DNA of 64,000 bases from Pseudomonas marginalis (GTDB lineage Bacteria > Pseudomonadota > Gammaproteobacteria > Pseudomonadales > Pseudomonadaceae). Below are positions 54,058 through 64,000 of this stretch, piece after piece (within the stretch, counting starts at the first letter, position 1; each line of letters begins with the position of its first letter). The stretch lies in assembly GCF_008692035.1 (NCBI RefSeq), contig NZ_VTFG01000001.1, forward strand, positions 1,612,001 through 1,676,000. The letters are read 5' to 3'. Under the pieces are notes generated by a model, which was given only the letters and a program-made list of their open reading frames with translations, did not search any database and was not told the DNA's origin. The translations under genes were made by a program, and so were the position numbers.

Positions 54058-55341
54058 TCAGGCGGCGAGTTTGCCGCTGGCGATGGCTGCCGATGCAGCC
54101 ACCATGGCCCGCAACAACACCGCACACCCCGCCGCCAGGTCATCCGGGGCGGCGTTCTCGATTTCGTTGTGGCTGATGCCCCCTTCACACGGCACAAAGA
54201 TCATCCCCGCCGGCCCCAACTCGGCGACGAAAATCGCGTCGTGCCCTGCCCCGCTGACGATGTCCATGTTCGACAAGCCCAGCCCATTGGCCGCATCGCG
54301 CACGGCGTCCACACAGCCTTTGTCGAAGTACAGCGGCGGGAAGTCAGCCGTGGGTTCCATTTCAAAACTCAGCCCATGCCTGGCACAGGTCTCGTCGATT
54401 ACCTTGCGCACCTGGGCAATCATCGAATCCAACCGTGCCGGTTCCAAGTGCCGGAAGTCCAGGGTCATGCGCACTTCGCCAGGAATGACGTTGCGTGAAC
54501 CGGGATACGCCTGCAGGCAACCGACGGTCCCGCACGCATGGGGCTGGTGCCCCAAGGCCGCCGCATTGACCGCCGCCACCACCGCCGCCGCGCCTACCAG
54601 GGCGTCCTTGCGCAGGTGCATCGGCGTCGGCCCCGCATGGGCCTCGACACCGCGCAGTTTCAGGTCGAACCACTTCTGCCCGAGGGCGCCGAGCACCACG
54701 CCGATGGTCTTTTTCTCATCCTCCAGAATCGGCCCTTGTTCGATATGCGCCTCGAAATACGCACCGACCTTGTGCCCACTCTCAGGACGGGTTCCCGCGT
54801 AGCCGATCGCATTCAGCGCATCACCCACGCTGACCCCGTCCGCATCGACCTTGGCCAGGGTATCCGCCAGGGTGAATTTCCTGGCAAACACACCCGAGCC
54901 CATCATGCACGGCGGGAAGCGCGAGCCTTCCTCGTTGGTCCACACCACCACTTCCAAGGGCGCCTCGGTTTCGATCTTGAGGTCATTGAGCGTACGCAGC
55001 ACCTCCACTCCCGCCAGCACGCCAAAGCAGCCATCGAACTTGCCACCTGTGGGCTGGGTATCGATATGGCTGCCGGTCATCACCGGCGGCAGGTCGGGAT
55101 TACGCCCAGGGCGGCGCGCGAAGATATTGCCGATGCCGTCGACAGTCACGGTGCAACCGGCGTCTTCGCACCACTGCACAAACAGGTCGCGGGCCTTGCG
55201 GTCGAGGTCGGTGAGGGCCAGGCGGCACACGCCGCCCTTGGGGGTGGCGCCGAGTTTGGCCAGGTCCATCAGCGACTGCCACAAGCGGTCGCGGTTGATG
55301 TGCTGGTGGGTCGATTGCAGAACGTCGAGGGCAGCGTTCAT
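54058..55341 (-). CDS. N-carbamoyl-beta-alanine amidohydrolase (M20 family)
   Basis: A 427-residue zinc hydrolase of the beta-ureidopropionase/allantoate amidohydrolase group. Metal ligands are in GSHIDTQPTGGKFDG (His, Asp), NEEGSRF (Glu) and the C-terminal GISHNEIENA (His). The ATG at 55339-55341 follows GGAG. Next to the NCS1 permease on the minus strand and opposite to dihydropyrimidinase, it should hydrolyse N-carbamoyl-beta-alanine to beta-alanine, CO2 and ammonia, the last step of reductive pyrimidine catabolism. Allantoate or hydantoin substrates are possible but the context argues otherwise. Confidence 0.9.
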   Translation of the reverse strand: MNAALDVLQSTHQHINRDRLWQSLMDLAKLGATPKGGVCRLALTDLDRKARDLFVQWCEDAGCTVTVDGIGNIFARRPGRNPDLPPVMTGSHIDTQPTGGKFDGCFGVLAGVEVLRTLNDLKIETEAPLEVVVWTNEEGSRFPPCMMGSGVFARKFTLADTLAKVDADGVSVGDALNAIGYAGTRPESGHKVGAYFEAHIEQGPILEDEKKTIGVVLGALGQKWFDLKLRGVEAHAGPTPMHLRKDALVGAAAVVAAVNAAALGHQPHACGTVGCLQAYPGSRNVIPGEVRMTLDFRHLEPARLDSMIAQVRKVIDETCARHGLSFEMEPTADFPPLYFDKGCVDAVRDAANGLGLSNMDIVSGAGHDAIFVAELGPAGMIFVPCEGGISHNEIENAAPDDLAAGCAVLLRAMVAASAAIASGKLAA

Positions 55342-55366
55342 GGGGATCTCCTCAGGCGTGTATTTC

Positions 55367-56848
55367 TTATGAATTGACAACCACCGGGCTGGCTCCACGC
55401 CTGGCATTCAGGCCGTAATACAACAACCCGCCCAACGCCGAACCGGTAAACCAGCCGTAGCTGTAGAACCAGCTGAACGCATCACTGCCCAGGGACAGCA
55501 AGGTCAGCACCACCGGAACACCGAAGGCGATAAAACCGCTCCAGTTCCACGCCGGGTACACGTCGTCGCGGTAGAGGCCGGCCAGGTCCAGTTGTTGTTT
55601 GCGGGTGATGAAGTAGTCCACCACCATGATCCCGGCAATCGGCCCCAACAGGCTCGAATAGCCCAGCAACCAGTTGGAATACACGGTTTCCAGGCTCACA
55701 TCCGAGACGATCAGGCCGAGTTTTTTCAGCAGTTCGTGGCCCATCAACGCCAAGCCCACCAACCCGGTGAGGATCACCGCCGTGGTGCGGTTGATCAGCT
55801 TGGGCGCGATGTTCTGGAAGTCGTTGGTGGGCGAGACGATATTCGCGGCGGTGTTGGTGGACAACGTGGCGACGATGATCAGCGCCATGGCCACGGCCAC
55901 CCATACCGGGCTCTGGATATGGCCGATCAGGGTCACCGGGTCGGACACGCTGACGCCCACCAGTTTCACCGAGGCGGCGGTCATGATCACGCCGAGGGCG
56001 GCGAACAGGAACATGGTCAGCGGCAGGCCGAAAATCTGCCCGAGGATCTGGTCCTTCTGGCTTTTGGCGTAGCGGCTGAAGTCGGGAATATTCAGCGACA
56101 AGGTGGCCCAGAACCCCACCATCGCGGTAAGGCCGGCCATGAAGTAACCGGTCAGGCTCGCGCCTTCGGGCCGCTTGGGCGGGATTGCCATCAACTCGCT
56201 GATCGACACGTTGGGCATCGCCCATACCAGCAGGCCGATGCCCACCGCCACCAGCAACGGCGCCGAGAGGGTTTCCAGACGCTTGATCGACTCGGCACCG
56301 CGCAGCACCACCCACAGATTCAGGCACCAGAAAATCATGAAGCCGATCACTTCACCGGTGCCGCCGAGGGACTTCCATCCCTCGAAAATCGAGCCCAGGA
56401 ACAGATGGATCGCCAGCCCGCCGAACATGGTCTGGATCCCGAACCAGCCGCAGGCCACCAATGCCCGAATCAAACACGGCACGTTGGAACCGAGGATGCC
56501 GAAGGACGAACGCAGCAACACCGGAAACGGAATGCCGTACTTGGTGCCGGGGAAAGCGTTGAGGGTCAGCGGGATCAGCACCACGATATTGGCCAGCAAG
56601 ATCGCCATCAGCGCCTCACCCACCGACAGGCCGAAATACGCGGTGAGCACACCGCCCAGGGTGTAGGTGGGCACGCAGATCGACATGCCGACCCACAGCG
56701 CGGTGATGTGCCACTTGTTCCAGGTGCGTTCGTGCACCTTGGTCGGTGCCATGTCGTGGTTGTAGCGAGGGCTGTCGAGGACGTCGGGGCCGGCGTCGAG
56801 TTCGTACAGGCCGTTGCGCTCAATGACTTGCGATCTGTTCTGTTGCAT
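55367..56848 (-). CDS. NCS1-family uracil/hydantoin-type permease
   Basis: A 493-residue inner-membrane transporter with about 12 helices, similar to the sodium/hydantoin carrier Mhp1 family (NKWHITALWVGMSICVPTYTLGG at the first helix, GFWATLSLNIPDFSRYAKSQ at helix 6). It precedes the amidohydrolase by 25 bases on the same strand, so both share an mRNA. It probably imports uracil, thymine or dihydropyrimidines for the pathway. A possible CA motif lies 24 bases upstream of the ATG. Confidence 0.92.
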   Translation of the reverse strand: MQQNRSQVIERNGLYELDAGPDVLDSPRYNHDMAPTKVHERTWNKWHITALWVGMSICVPTYTLGGVLTAYFGLSVGEALMAILLANIVVLIPLTLNAFPGTKYGIPFPVLLRSSFGILGSNVPCLIRALVACGWFGIQTMFGGLAIHLFLGSIFEGWKSLGGTGEVIGFMIFWCLNLWVVLRGAESIKRLETLSAPLLVAVGIGLLVWAMPNVSISELMAIPPKRPEGASLTGYFMAGLTAMVGFWATLSLNIPDFSRYAKSQKDQILGQIFGLPLTMFLFAALGVIMTAASVKLVGVSVSDPVTLIGHIQSPVWVAVAMALIIVATLSTNTAANIVSPTNDFQNIAPKLINRTTAVILTGLVGLALMGHELLKKLGLIVSDVSLETVYSNWLLGYSSLLGPIAGIMVVDYFITRKQQLDLAGLYRDDVYPAWNWSGFIAFGVPVVLTLLSLGSDAFSWFYSYGWFTGSALGGLLYYGLNARRGASPVVVNS

Positions 56849-58879
<2,031 letters not shown>

Positions 58880-58885
58880 GACCGC

Positions 58886-58969
58886 TATCGGGGGCAAGCC
58901 CCCTCCCACACTTGACCGCATTCATTCAGATACAACTCGGTCGAATGTGGGAGGGGGCTTGCCCCCGAT
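58886..58969. repeat. REPIN between hydA and the dehydrogenase genes
   Basis: ATCGGGGGCAAGCCCCC and its inverse GGGGGCTTGCCCCCGAT, with full TCCCACA/TGTGGGA arms, face each other across about 35 bases. It lies 67 bases before the next start, where it could shape the hydA mRNA 3' end. Confidence 0.92.
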
Positions 58970-59035
58970 GAGGCCAGTACAGGCAACAAAAATGCCCACT
59001 TAGAGGCAATCCAGAAAAACCGTGAGGCCCACACC

Positions 59036-60403
59036 GTGATCCAGACCCTGACCCACCTCCCCCATCCCCATGAAGACGGCGCCACCCTCGCCAGCCATTT
59101 CACCGACCTGGCGCCGCCGCTCAACGCGCGCCAGGCCCAACTGGAAGCCTCGCGCTGCCTCTATTGCTACGACGCCCCTTGCGTGAACGCATGCCCCAGC
59201 GAAATCGACATCCCGTCGTTCATCCGCAATATCCACACCGACAACGTCCAGGGCGCCGCGCAGAAAATCCTCTCGGCCAACATCCTTGGCGGCAGCTGCG
59301 CGCGGGTCTGCCCGACGGAGATCCTCTGCCAGCAAGCCTGCGTGCGTAACAACGCCGAAGAATGCGCGCCGGTGCTGATCGGTCTGTTGCAACGCTACGC
59401 CATCGATAACGCCCACTTCAGCGAACACCCGTTCCAGCGTGCCGCCCCCACCGGCAAACGCATCGCCGTGGTCGGCGCAGGTCCCGCAGGGCTGGCCTGC
59501 GCCCATCGCGCCGCTGTGCACGGGCACGACGTGGTGATCTTCGAAGCGCAGGAAAAGGCCGGTGGCCTGAATGAATACGGAATCGCCAAGTACAAGCTGG
59601 TCGATGACTTCGCCCAGAAGGAACTGGATTTCCTCCTGCAGATCGGCGGCATCGAAATCCGCCACGGCCAGCGCCTGGGCGACAACCTCACCCTGAGCGA
59701 ACTGCACCAGCAATTCGATTCGGTGTTCCTCGGCCTGGGCCTGGCGGCCAGCAAGCAACTCGGCTTACCCCATGAGGACGCACCCGGCCTGCTCGCCGCC
59801 ACCGACTATATCCGCGAACTGCGCCAGGCCGATGACCTGAGCCAACTGCCCCTGGCCGACCGCTGCATCGTGCTCGGCGCCGGCAATACCGCCATCGACA
59901 TGGCTGTGCAAATGGCCCGGCTCGGTGCCCGTGATGTGAACCTCGTCTACCGCCGTGGCCTGGCCGACATGGGCGCCACCCACCATGAGCAGGACATCGC
60001 CAAGGCCAATCAGGTGCGCCTGCTGACCTGGGCCCAACCCGAAGCAGTCCTGCTCGACGACCAGGGCCACGTACGCGGCATGCGCTTCGCCCGCACCCGC
60101 CTGGAAAACGGCCGCCTGCAATCCACCGGAGAAACCTTCGAACTGGCCGCCGATGCCATCTTCAAGGCCATCGGCCAGGGCTTCGACAACGACGCCTTGC
60201 ACGATCCCCTGGCGCAACAGCTGCACCGCGTCGGCGAGCGTATCTTCGTCGACGAACAGCTGCGCACCAGCGTCCCTGGGGTCTACGCCGGTGGTGACTG
60301 CGTCAGCCTCGGCCAGGACCTCACCGTGCAGGCGGTGCAACACGGCAAGCTGGCCGCCGAAGCCATGCACGCCCAACTCATGCTGAATGTGGAGGCTGCG
60401 TAA
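59036..60403 (+). CDS. preT: NAD(P)-dependent dihydropyrimidine dehydrogenase, PreT-like subunit
   Basis: A 455-residue iron-sulfur flavoprotein resembling PreT and the N-terminal half of mammalian DPD. Cysteine clusters (CLYCYDAPCVNACP and CARVCPTEILCQQAC) for two 4Fe-4S centres are followed by FAD ([15 protein letters not shown]) and NAD(P) (VLGAGNTAIDMAVQMARLGA) Rossmann motifs. It supplies electrons from NAD(P)H to the PreA-like subunit for reduction of uracil and thymine. GTG start at 59036 with a GTGAGG site. The stop TAA overlaps the next ATG by one base. In Pseudomonas it is also called PydX. Confidence 0.94.
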   Translation: MIQTLTHLPHPHEDGATLASHFTDLAPPLNARQAQLEASRCLYCYDAPCVNACPSEIDIPSFIRNIHTDNVQGAAQKILSANILGGSCARVCPTEILCQQACVRNNAEECAPVLIGLLQRYAIDNAHFSEHPFQRAAPTGKRIAVVGAGPAGLACAHRAAVHGHDVVIFEAQEKAGGLNEYGIAKYKLVDDFAQKELDFLLQIGGIEIRHGQRLGDNLTLSELHQQFDSVFLGLGLAASKQLGLPHEDAPGLLAATDYIRELRQADDLSQLPLADRCIVLGAGNTAIDMAVQMARLGARDVNLVYRRGLADMGATHHEQDIAKANQVRLLTWAQPEAVLLDDQGHVRGMRFARTRLENGRLQSTGETFELAADAIFKAIGQGFDNDALHDPLAQQLHRVGERIFVDEQLRTSVPGVYAGGDCVSLGQDLTVQAVQHGKLAAEAMHAQLMLNVEAA

Positions 60404-61677
60404 TGGCCGATCTCTCGATTGTGTTTGCCGGTATCAAGGCCCCCAACCCGTTCTGGCTGGCCTCCGCGCCGCCCACCGACAAAGCCTACAACGTGGTCCG
60501 CGCATTTGAAGCCGGCTGGGGCGGCGTGGTGTGGAAGACCCTGGGTGAAGACCCGGCGGCGGTCAATGTGTCATCGCGCTACTCGGCGCACTACGGCGCC
60601 AACCGTGAAGTGCTGGGCATCAACAATATCGAACTGATCACCGACCGCTCCCTGGAGATCAACCTGCGGGAAATCACCCAGGTCAAAAAGGACTGGCCCG
60701 ACCGCGCGCTGATCGTGTCGCTGATGGTGCCCTGCGTAGAGGAGTCCTGGAAAAACATCCTGCCCCTGGTGGAAGCCACCGGCTGCGACGGTATCGAGCT
60801 GAACTTCGGCTGCCCCCACGGCATGCCCGAACGCGGCATGGGCGCGGCGGTGGGCCAGGTGCCGGAATACGTGGAACAGGTGACGCGCTGGTGCAAGACC
60901 TATTGCTCGCTGCCGGTGATCGTCAAGCTCACGCCGAATATCACCGACATCCGCGTGGCGGCGCGGGCGGCGTATCGCGGCGGTGCGGACGCGGTGTCGC
61001 TGATCAACACCATCAACTCCATCACCAGCGTGGACCTGGAACGCATGGTCGCCCTGCCGATGGTCGGCACCCAGAGTACCCACGGCGGATACTGCGGTTC
61101 GGCGGTCAAGCCGATTGCCCTGAACATGGTTGCCGAAATCGCCCGTGACCCACAGACCCAGGGCCTACCGATCTGCGGGATCGGCGGCATCGGCAACTGG
61201 CGCGACGCCGCGGAATTCGTCGCCCTCGGTTGCGGCGCGGTGCAGGTGTGCACGGCGGCGATGCTGCATGGTTTTCGCATCGTGGAAGAGATGAAGGATG
61301 GGCTGTCGCGGTGGATGGACAGCCAGGGCTACACCAGCCTGCAAGAATTTTCCGGGCGTGCGGTGGGCAACACCACGGACTGGAAGTACCTGGACATCAA
61401 CTACCAGGTGATCGCCAGGATCGACCAGGCGGCGTGCATTGGCTGTGGGCGTTGCCATATTGCCTGTGAGGACACCTCGCACCAGGCCATCGCCAGTCTG
61501 AAACAGGCGGACGGCACGCATAAATACGAAGTGATCGATGACGAGTGCGTGGGCTGCAACCTGTGCCAGATCACCTGCCCGGTGGCGGATTGCATCGAGA
61601 TGGTACCGATCGACACGGGCAAGCCGTTTTTGAATTGGACGCAGGATCCGAGGAATCCGTACCGGGAAGCGGTTTAG
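60403..61677 (+). CDS. preA: dihydropyrimidine dehydrogenase catalytic subunit (PreA-like)
   Basis: A 424-residue FMN enzyme that reduces uracil/thymine to dihydropyrimidines. A dihydroorotate-dehydrogenase-like TIM barrel holds the active-site cysteine in NFGCPHGMPERGMG, and the C-terminal ferredoxin domain has two 4Fe-4S motifs (CIGCGRCHIAC and CVGCNLCQITC). It is coupled to preT. In Pseudomonas also called PydA. Together with hydA and the amidohydrolase it makes a complete reductive route from uracil to beta-alanine. Confidence 0.95.
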   Translation: MADLSIVFAGIKAPNPFWLASAPPTDKAYNVVRAFEAGWGGVVWKTLGEDPAAVNVSSRYSAHYGANREVLGINNIELITDRSLEINLREITQVKKDWPDRALIVSLMVPCVEESWKNILPLVEATGCDGIELNFGCPHGMPERGMGAAVGQVPEYVEQVTRWCKTYCSLPVIVKLTPNITDIRVAARAAYRGGADAVSLINTINSITSVDLERMVALPMVGTQSTHGGYCGSAVKPIALNMVAEIARDPQTQGLPICGIGGIGNWRDAAEFVALGCGAVQVCTAAMLHGFRIVEEMKDGLSRWMDSQGYTSLQEFSGRAVGNTTDWKYLDINYQVIARIDQAACIGCGRCHIACEDTSHQAIASLKQADGTHKYEVIDDECVGCNLCQITCPVADCIEMVPIDTGKPFLNWTQDPRNPYREAV

Positions 61678-61691
61678 GCCTGCAGGCCGCT

Positions 61692-61747
61692 ATCGGGGGC
61701 CCCCTCCCACACCACACATCAAATGTGGGAGGGGGCTTGCCCCCGAT
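61692..61747. repeat. shortened REPIN after preA
   Basis: ATCGGGGGCCCCCTCCCACA (61692-61711) lacks the central AAGC of the usual REP. It faces an intact TGTGGGAGGGGGCTTGCCCCCGAT (61724-61747) across 12 bases. It lies between the converging preA and TetR genes. Confidence 0.88.
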
Positions 61748-61772
61748 GAGGCCCTAAGCCCCACCACAGTAC

Positions 61773-62393
61773 TCAAGGCTCCAACCCAATCCCACGCAAA
61801 ATCACACTGGTCACCGTCTGGATCGCCTTCTCGAACTGCATATCCGACAACGGCTGGTGATCATTCAAAATCTTCACCTGGTGATCAAAGTCGGCGTAGT
61901 GCTGGGTCGACGCCCAGATCATGTACAGCAGGCTCGACGGCTCCACCGGCAGGATGCGCTTGTCTTCCACCCACTGGCGAATTTTCGCTTCCTTCATCTT
62001 GGCCCAGTCGTACAGGCTTTCATCCAACGCCTCACCGAGTGTCGGCGCGCCGTGGATGATCTCGTTGGCCCAGACCTTGGAGCCATAGGGCCGCGTGCGC
62101 GAGCGCTGCATCTTGGCGCGGATGTAACTGCTGAGCACCACCCGGGGGTCATCGAAGGTTTCGAAGCTGAGGGCGTCCTGCTTCCACACTTCCAGCAGGT
62201 CGAACAGCACCGCGCTGTACAGCTCGCTCTTGGTGGTGAAGTAGTAATGCAGGTTGGAGCGCGGCAGTTGCACTTCTTCGGCGATATCGGCCATGGCGGT
62301 GCTGCCGTAGCCCTTTTCGGCGAAGATTTTCTCCGCCGCCAGCAGGATTTTCTCGACGTTGACCCGGCGAATTCCGCTCTTGTGATTGCCCAT
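61773..62393 (-). CDS. TetR-family regulator, RutR-like
   Basis: A 206-residue TetR regulator. The N-terminal HTH lies in STAMADIAEEVQLPRSNLHYYFTTK. The C-terminal domain (FETFDDPRVVLSSYIRAKM, GSKVWANEIIHGAPTLG, VEDKRILPVEPSSLLYMIWASTQHYADF) is of the RutR type, which binds uracil in E. coli. The ATG at 62391-62393 follows GGGAG. Next to the pyrimidine catabolism genes, it is the likely uracil-responsive regulator of the cluster. No obvious RutR palindrome (TTGACCA-N2-TGGTCAA) is seen near hydA. Confidence 0.88.
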   Translation of the reverse strand: MGNHKSGIRRVNVEKILLAAEKIFAEKGYGSTAMADIAEEVQLPRSNLHYYFTTKSELYSAVLFDLLEVWKQDALSFETFDDPRVVLSSYIRAKMQRSRTRPYGSKVWANEIIHGAPTLGEALDESLYDWAKMKEAKIRQWVEDKRILPVEPSSLLYMIWASTQHYADFDHQVKILNDHQPLSDMQFEKAIQTVTSVILRGIGLEP

Positions 62394-62508
62394 AAGGGCT
62401 CCCTGACAAAGACATGCCCCAAAGACTACCACCGCTCTAGATCGGGGCGACAGGCGCAGTCGAAACTTCGTACACTGCCCGCTCCTAACCATTGATGGGT
62501 ATTGCACA

Positions 62509-62874
62509 ATGTTGATCAAGAAAACCCTGACCACTGTCGCCCTGCTCGCCTCCCTGCTGGGTGCCTCCGCAGCATTTGCCCATGCTCATCTCAAAAGCTC
62601 CACGCCTGCGGCGGACAGCAGCATCACCGCGCCCCAAGACCTGCGCCTGACCTTCAGCGAAGGCGTCGAAGCCACCTTCACCAAGGTGTCCCTGAGCAAA
62701 GACGGCATCGAAATCGCCATCAAAGGCCTGGAAACCCCGGACGCCGACAAGAAAACCCTAGTGGTGACACCGGCCGCCCCACTTGCGGCGGGCACCTACA
62801 AGGTGGTGTGGAATGCGGTGTCGGTGGACACCCACAAGAGCAGCGGTGAATACAGCTTCAAGGTCGGCCAATAA
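62509..62874 (+). CDS. copC: periplasmic copper-binding protein CopC
   Basis: A 121-residue periplasmic protein with signal peptide cleaved after AAFA (before HAHLKSSTPAA). The N-terminal His of the mature protein and the histidine in SVDTHKSSGEYSFKVG are the Cu(II)-site ligands of CopC. The Met-rich Cu(I) loop is absent, so this is the single-site form. It is followed by copD after 3 bases. Confidence 0.92.
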   Translation: MLIKKTLTTVALLASLLGASAAFAHAHLKSSTPAADSSITAPQDLRLTFSEGVEATFTKVSLSKDGIEIAIKGLETPDADKKTLVVTPAAPLAAGTYKVVWNAVSVDTHKSSGEYSFKVGQ

Positions 62875-62877
62875 CCC

Positions 62878-63735
62878 ATGGCAACGCTGCTGGTGCTGTG
62901 CCGGTTCGTGCATTTCATCGTCGTGCTGTTGATGTTCGGGGCCTGTGTATTCAGGCCCTGGCTTCTCGGCGCTGCAGCGCAGCCCATGCTCGACCGGCAA
63001 TTGCTGCGCATCACCCGTGGGCTGGCATGGACGGCCCTCGCGTCGGGGCTGATCTGGCTGGGGTTGATTACCGCCAGCATGGCCGGTTCATGGCCGGCGG
63101 CACTGGAACTGTCGACCGTGCAGTTGGTGCTGGGCAAGACCTTTTTTGGCCAGGTGTGGACCTGGCACCTGATCGTCAATGGCTTGCTGGTCATCGCCCT
63201 GATAACCCCGTGGAAAACCCCGCGCCTGCCATTGCTCACACTGCTGCTGATGACCCTCGCCCCGGTCGGCCATGGCGCCATGCTCGACGGGCTGAGCGGG
63301 CAGTTGTTGATCCTCAACCAGGTGGTGCACCTGATATGCGTCGGCGCATGGCTGGGTGGGTTACTGCTGCTGGTATTGATCCTCAGGCAGTCACACCGTG
63401 TTGAGCTGGCGCCTGTCCTGCGTCGTTTCAGCGGCGTGGGTTATGGCCTGGTCAGCGGCCTGCTGGTGACCGGCCTGATCAATGTGCGCGTACTTACCGG
63501 GCAGCTGTGGCCCACCCCGTTGTTCAGTGGTTTTGCCCTGATTCTGTTGATCAAGGTGATGCTGGTGCTGGGCATGTTGGCGCTGGCATTGTTGAACCGG
63601 TTGCGCCTGGATAGCGGCGAACAGCGGTTGGGCAGCTTGAAGGCCAGCGTGATGCTGGAATGGCTGCTCGGTGTTTGTGCAGTCGCGGCCGTTTCACTCC
63701 TTGGCACTTTGCCGCCAATGGCCCTGACGGGCTGA
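62878..63735 (+). CDS. copD: copper homeostasis membrane protein CopD
   Basis: A 285-residue inner-membrane protein with about eight hydrophobic helices. The CRFVHFIVVLLMFGACVFRPW start and HLICVGAWLGGLLLLVL are typical of CopD, thought to move copper delivered by CopC into the cytoplasm. It forms a two-gene operon with copC. No copA/copB or copRS is visible here. Confidence 0.92.
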   Translation: MATLLVLCRFVHFIVVLLMFGACVFRPWLLGAAAQPMLDRQLLRITRGLAWTALASGLIWLGLITASMAGSWPAALELSTVQLVLGKTFFGQVWTWHLIVNGLLVIALITPWKTPRLPLLTLLLMTLAPVGHGAMLDGLSGQLLILNQVVHLICVGAWLGGLLLLVLILRQSHRVELAPVLRRFSGVGYGLVSGLLVTGLINVRVLTGQLWPTPLFSGFALILLIKVMLVLGMLALALLNRLRLDSGEQRLGSLKASVMLEWLLGVCAVAAVSLLGTLPPMALTG

Positions 63736-63779
63736 ATGTGGAAGGGGCAAGTCGAATCGTCGCACCGCCCCTCCCACAT
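63736..63779. repeat. REP palindrome, CGGTGCGACGA-loop variant (inverted)
   Basis: ATGTGGAAGGGG pairs imperfectly with CCCCTCCCACAT. Its loop, read on the minus strand, is GGTGCGACGATTCGACTTG, matching most of the loop at 16962-17012. It begins one base after the copD stop. Confidence 0.85.
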
Positions 63780-63870
63780 TGACCCTGTGCGCTCTGGATC
63801 AACCCTCACCTAGTCATCGTATAACTTCTGCTTGACACCCCACGAAAACCCCGCAAATATCCGCCCTAAT

Positions 63871-63890
63871 GTTGTACGACGACGTATAAC
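63871..63890. promoter_or_regulatory. GntR-type operator candidate
   Basis: GTTGTACGACGACGTATAAC is a near-perfect dyad with half sites GTTrTAC. A related GTATAAC half lies at about 63819-63825. The spacing resembles FadR/VanR-subgroup GntR operators. It precedes the final partial gene by 36 bases. Confidence 0.5.
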
Positions 63891-63893
63891 AAA

Positions 63894-63908
63894 TAATAAA
63901 AACAACAA
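63894..63908 (+). promoter_or_regulatory. Crc/Hfq CA motif ahead of the last gene
   Basis: The A-rich run AATAATAAAAACAACAA contains overlapping AAnAAnAA matches (AATAATAA, AATAAAAA, AAAAACAA, AACAACAA) directly before the AAAGGGAG ribosome site, the best such leader in the window outside the CrcY-type RNA itself. Confidence 0.6.
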
Positions 63909-63926
63909 ATGAAAGGGAGCGTCACT

Positions 63927-64000
63927 GTGAGTCCATTCGCCCGCAATTCGTCCGCGCGTCTCAGTGTTATCGGCCTGTTTACCCTGCCCCTCCTCGCCCA
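63927..64000 (+). CDS. exported protein, only the first 24 codons present
   Basis: GTG at 63927 follows AAAGGGAG with 8 bases spacing. ATG at 63909 is in frame but has no ribosome site. The visible residues include ARLSVIGLFTLPLLA, a typical signal peptide. The leader has a GntR-type dyad and a strong CA motif, so a solute-binding protein, porin or similar catabolic uptake component under carbon-source control is likely. Identity cannot be determined from this window. Confidence 0.6.
   Translation, partial: MSPFARNSSARLSVIGLFTLPLLA

Overview
The window is chromosomal DNA of a Pseudomonas of the P. fluorescens group. The evidence is the high GC content and codon use, the gene order tig-clpP-clpX-lon-hupB-ppiD, the two Pseudomonas small RNAs (a CrcY-type and a PrrF-type RNA), and many copies of the GTGGGAGGGGGC-type REP palindrome next to a RAYT transposase gene. 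Nothing looks like a prophage, plasmid or genomic island. Most of it is core or conserved accessory chromosome.

Left part (1-8700): leucine/isovalerate catabolism. The 3' end of HMG-CoA lyase (mvaB/liuE) is followed by a sigma54 promoter and a CrcY-type Hfq-decoy RNA. Then come an acyl-CoA synthetase on the minus strand and the divergent liuABCD operon (isovaleryl-CoA dehydrogenase, methylcrotonyl-CoA carboxylase subunits, methylglutaconyl-CoA hydratase). Two LiuR-like palindromes and a Crc/Hfq CA motif lie in the divergent promoter region.

8680-17750: a LexA/CI-like repressor whose protease residues are substituted, a small Pseudomonas-type protein, a PrrF iron-responsive sRNA with a Fur box, an M14 carboxypeptidase, and an ECF sigma/anti-sigma pair. 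The sigma pair diverges from a membrane-anchored SrpA-type catalase plus cytochrome b561, with matching ECF-type promoters on both sides. A ZapE-like ATPase, a leucine-rich-repeat protein kinase and a YebC regulator follow.

17840-34000: 2-aminoethylphosphonate degradation (LysR, phnW, phnX), a cytochrome b561, a D-cysteine desulfhydrase/ACC deaminase-family enzyme, FadH, a nitrilase-like protein without its cysteine, an AraC regulator, a 28-residue ORF, a MarR regulator divergent from an AceE/MdeB-type 2-oxoacid dehydrogenase, a DUF2242 lipoprotein, a LysR/MFS pair and a GNAT acetyltransferase.

34000-46500: protein quality control on the minus strand (ppiD, hupB, lon with a heat-shock promoter, clpX, clpP, tig) and a tRNA cluster (His, Leu, His, Arg). 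folD, pbpG and a C39-like lipoprotein lacking its cysteine follow. A tRNA-Asp-like remnant sits between hupB and ppiD.

46500-64000: a three-gene RND efflux operon, a RAYT gene between REP elements, the reductive pyrimidine catabolism cluster (N-carbamoyl-beta-alanine hydrolase, NCS1 permease, dihydropyrimidinase, both dihydropyrimidine dehydrogenase subunits, RutR-like TetR), copC-copD, and the start of one further exported protein that runs off the end.

I found no CRISPR array, phage module or toxin-antitoxin pair. The less ordinary items are the CrcY locus with CA motifs in nearby leaders, the twin ECF promoters around the catalase module, three conserved-looking proteins that have lost family catalytic residues, the tRNA-like element, and the inverted repeats upstream of dihydropyrimidinase.
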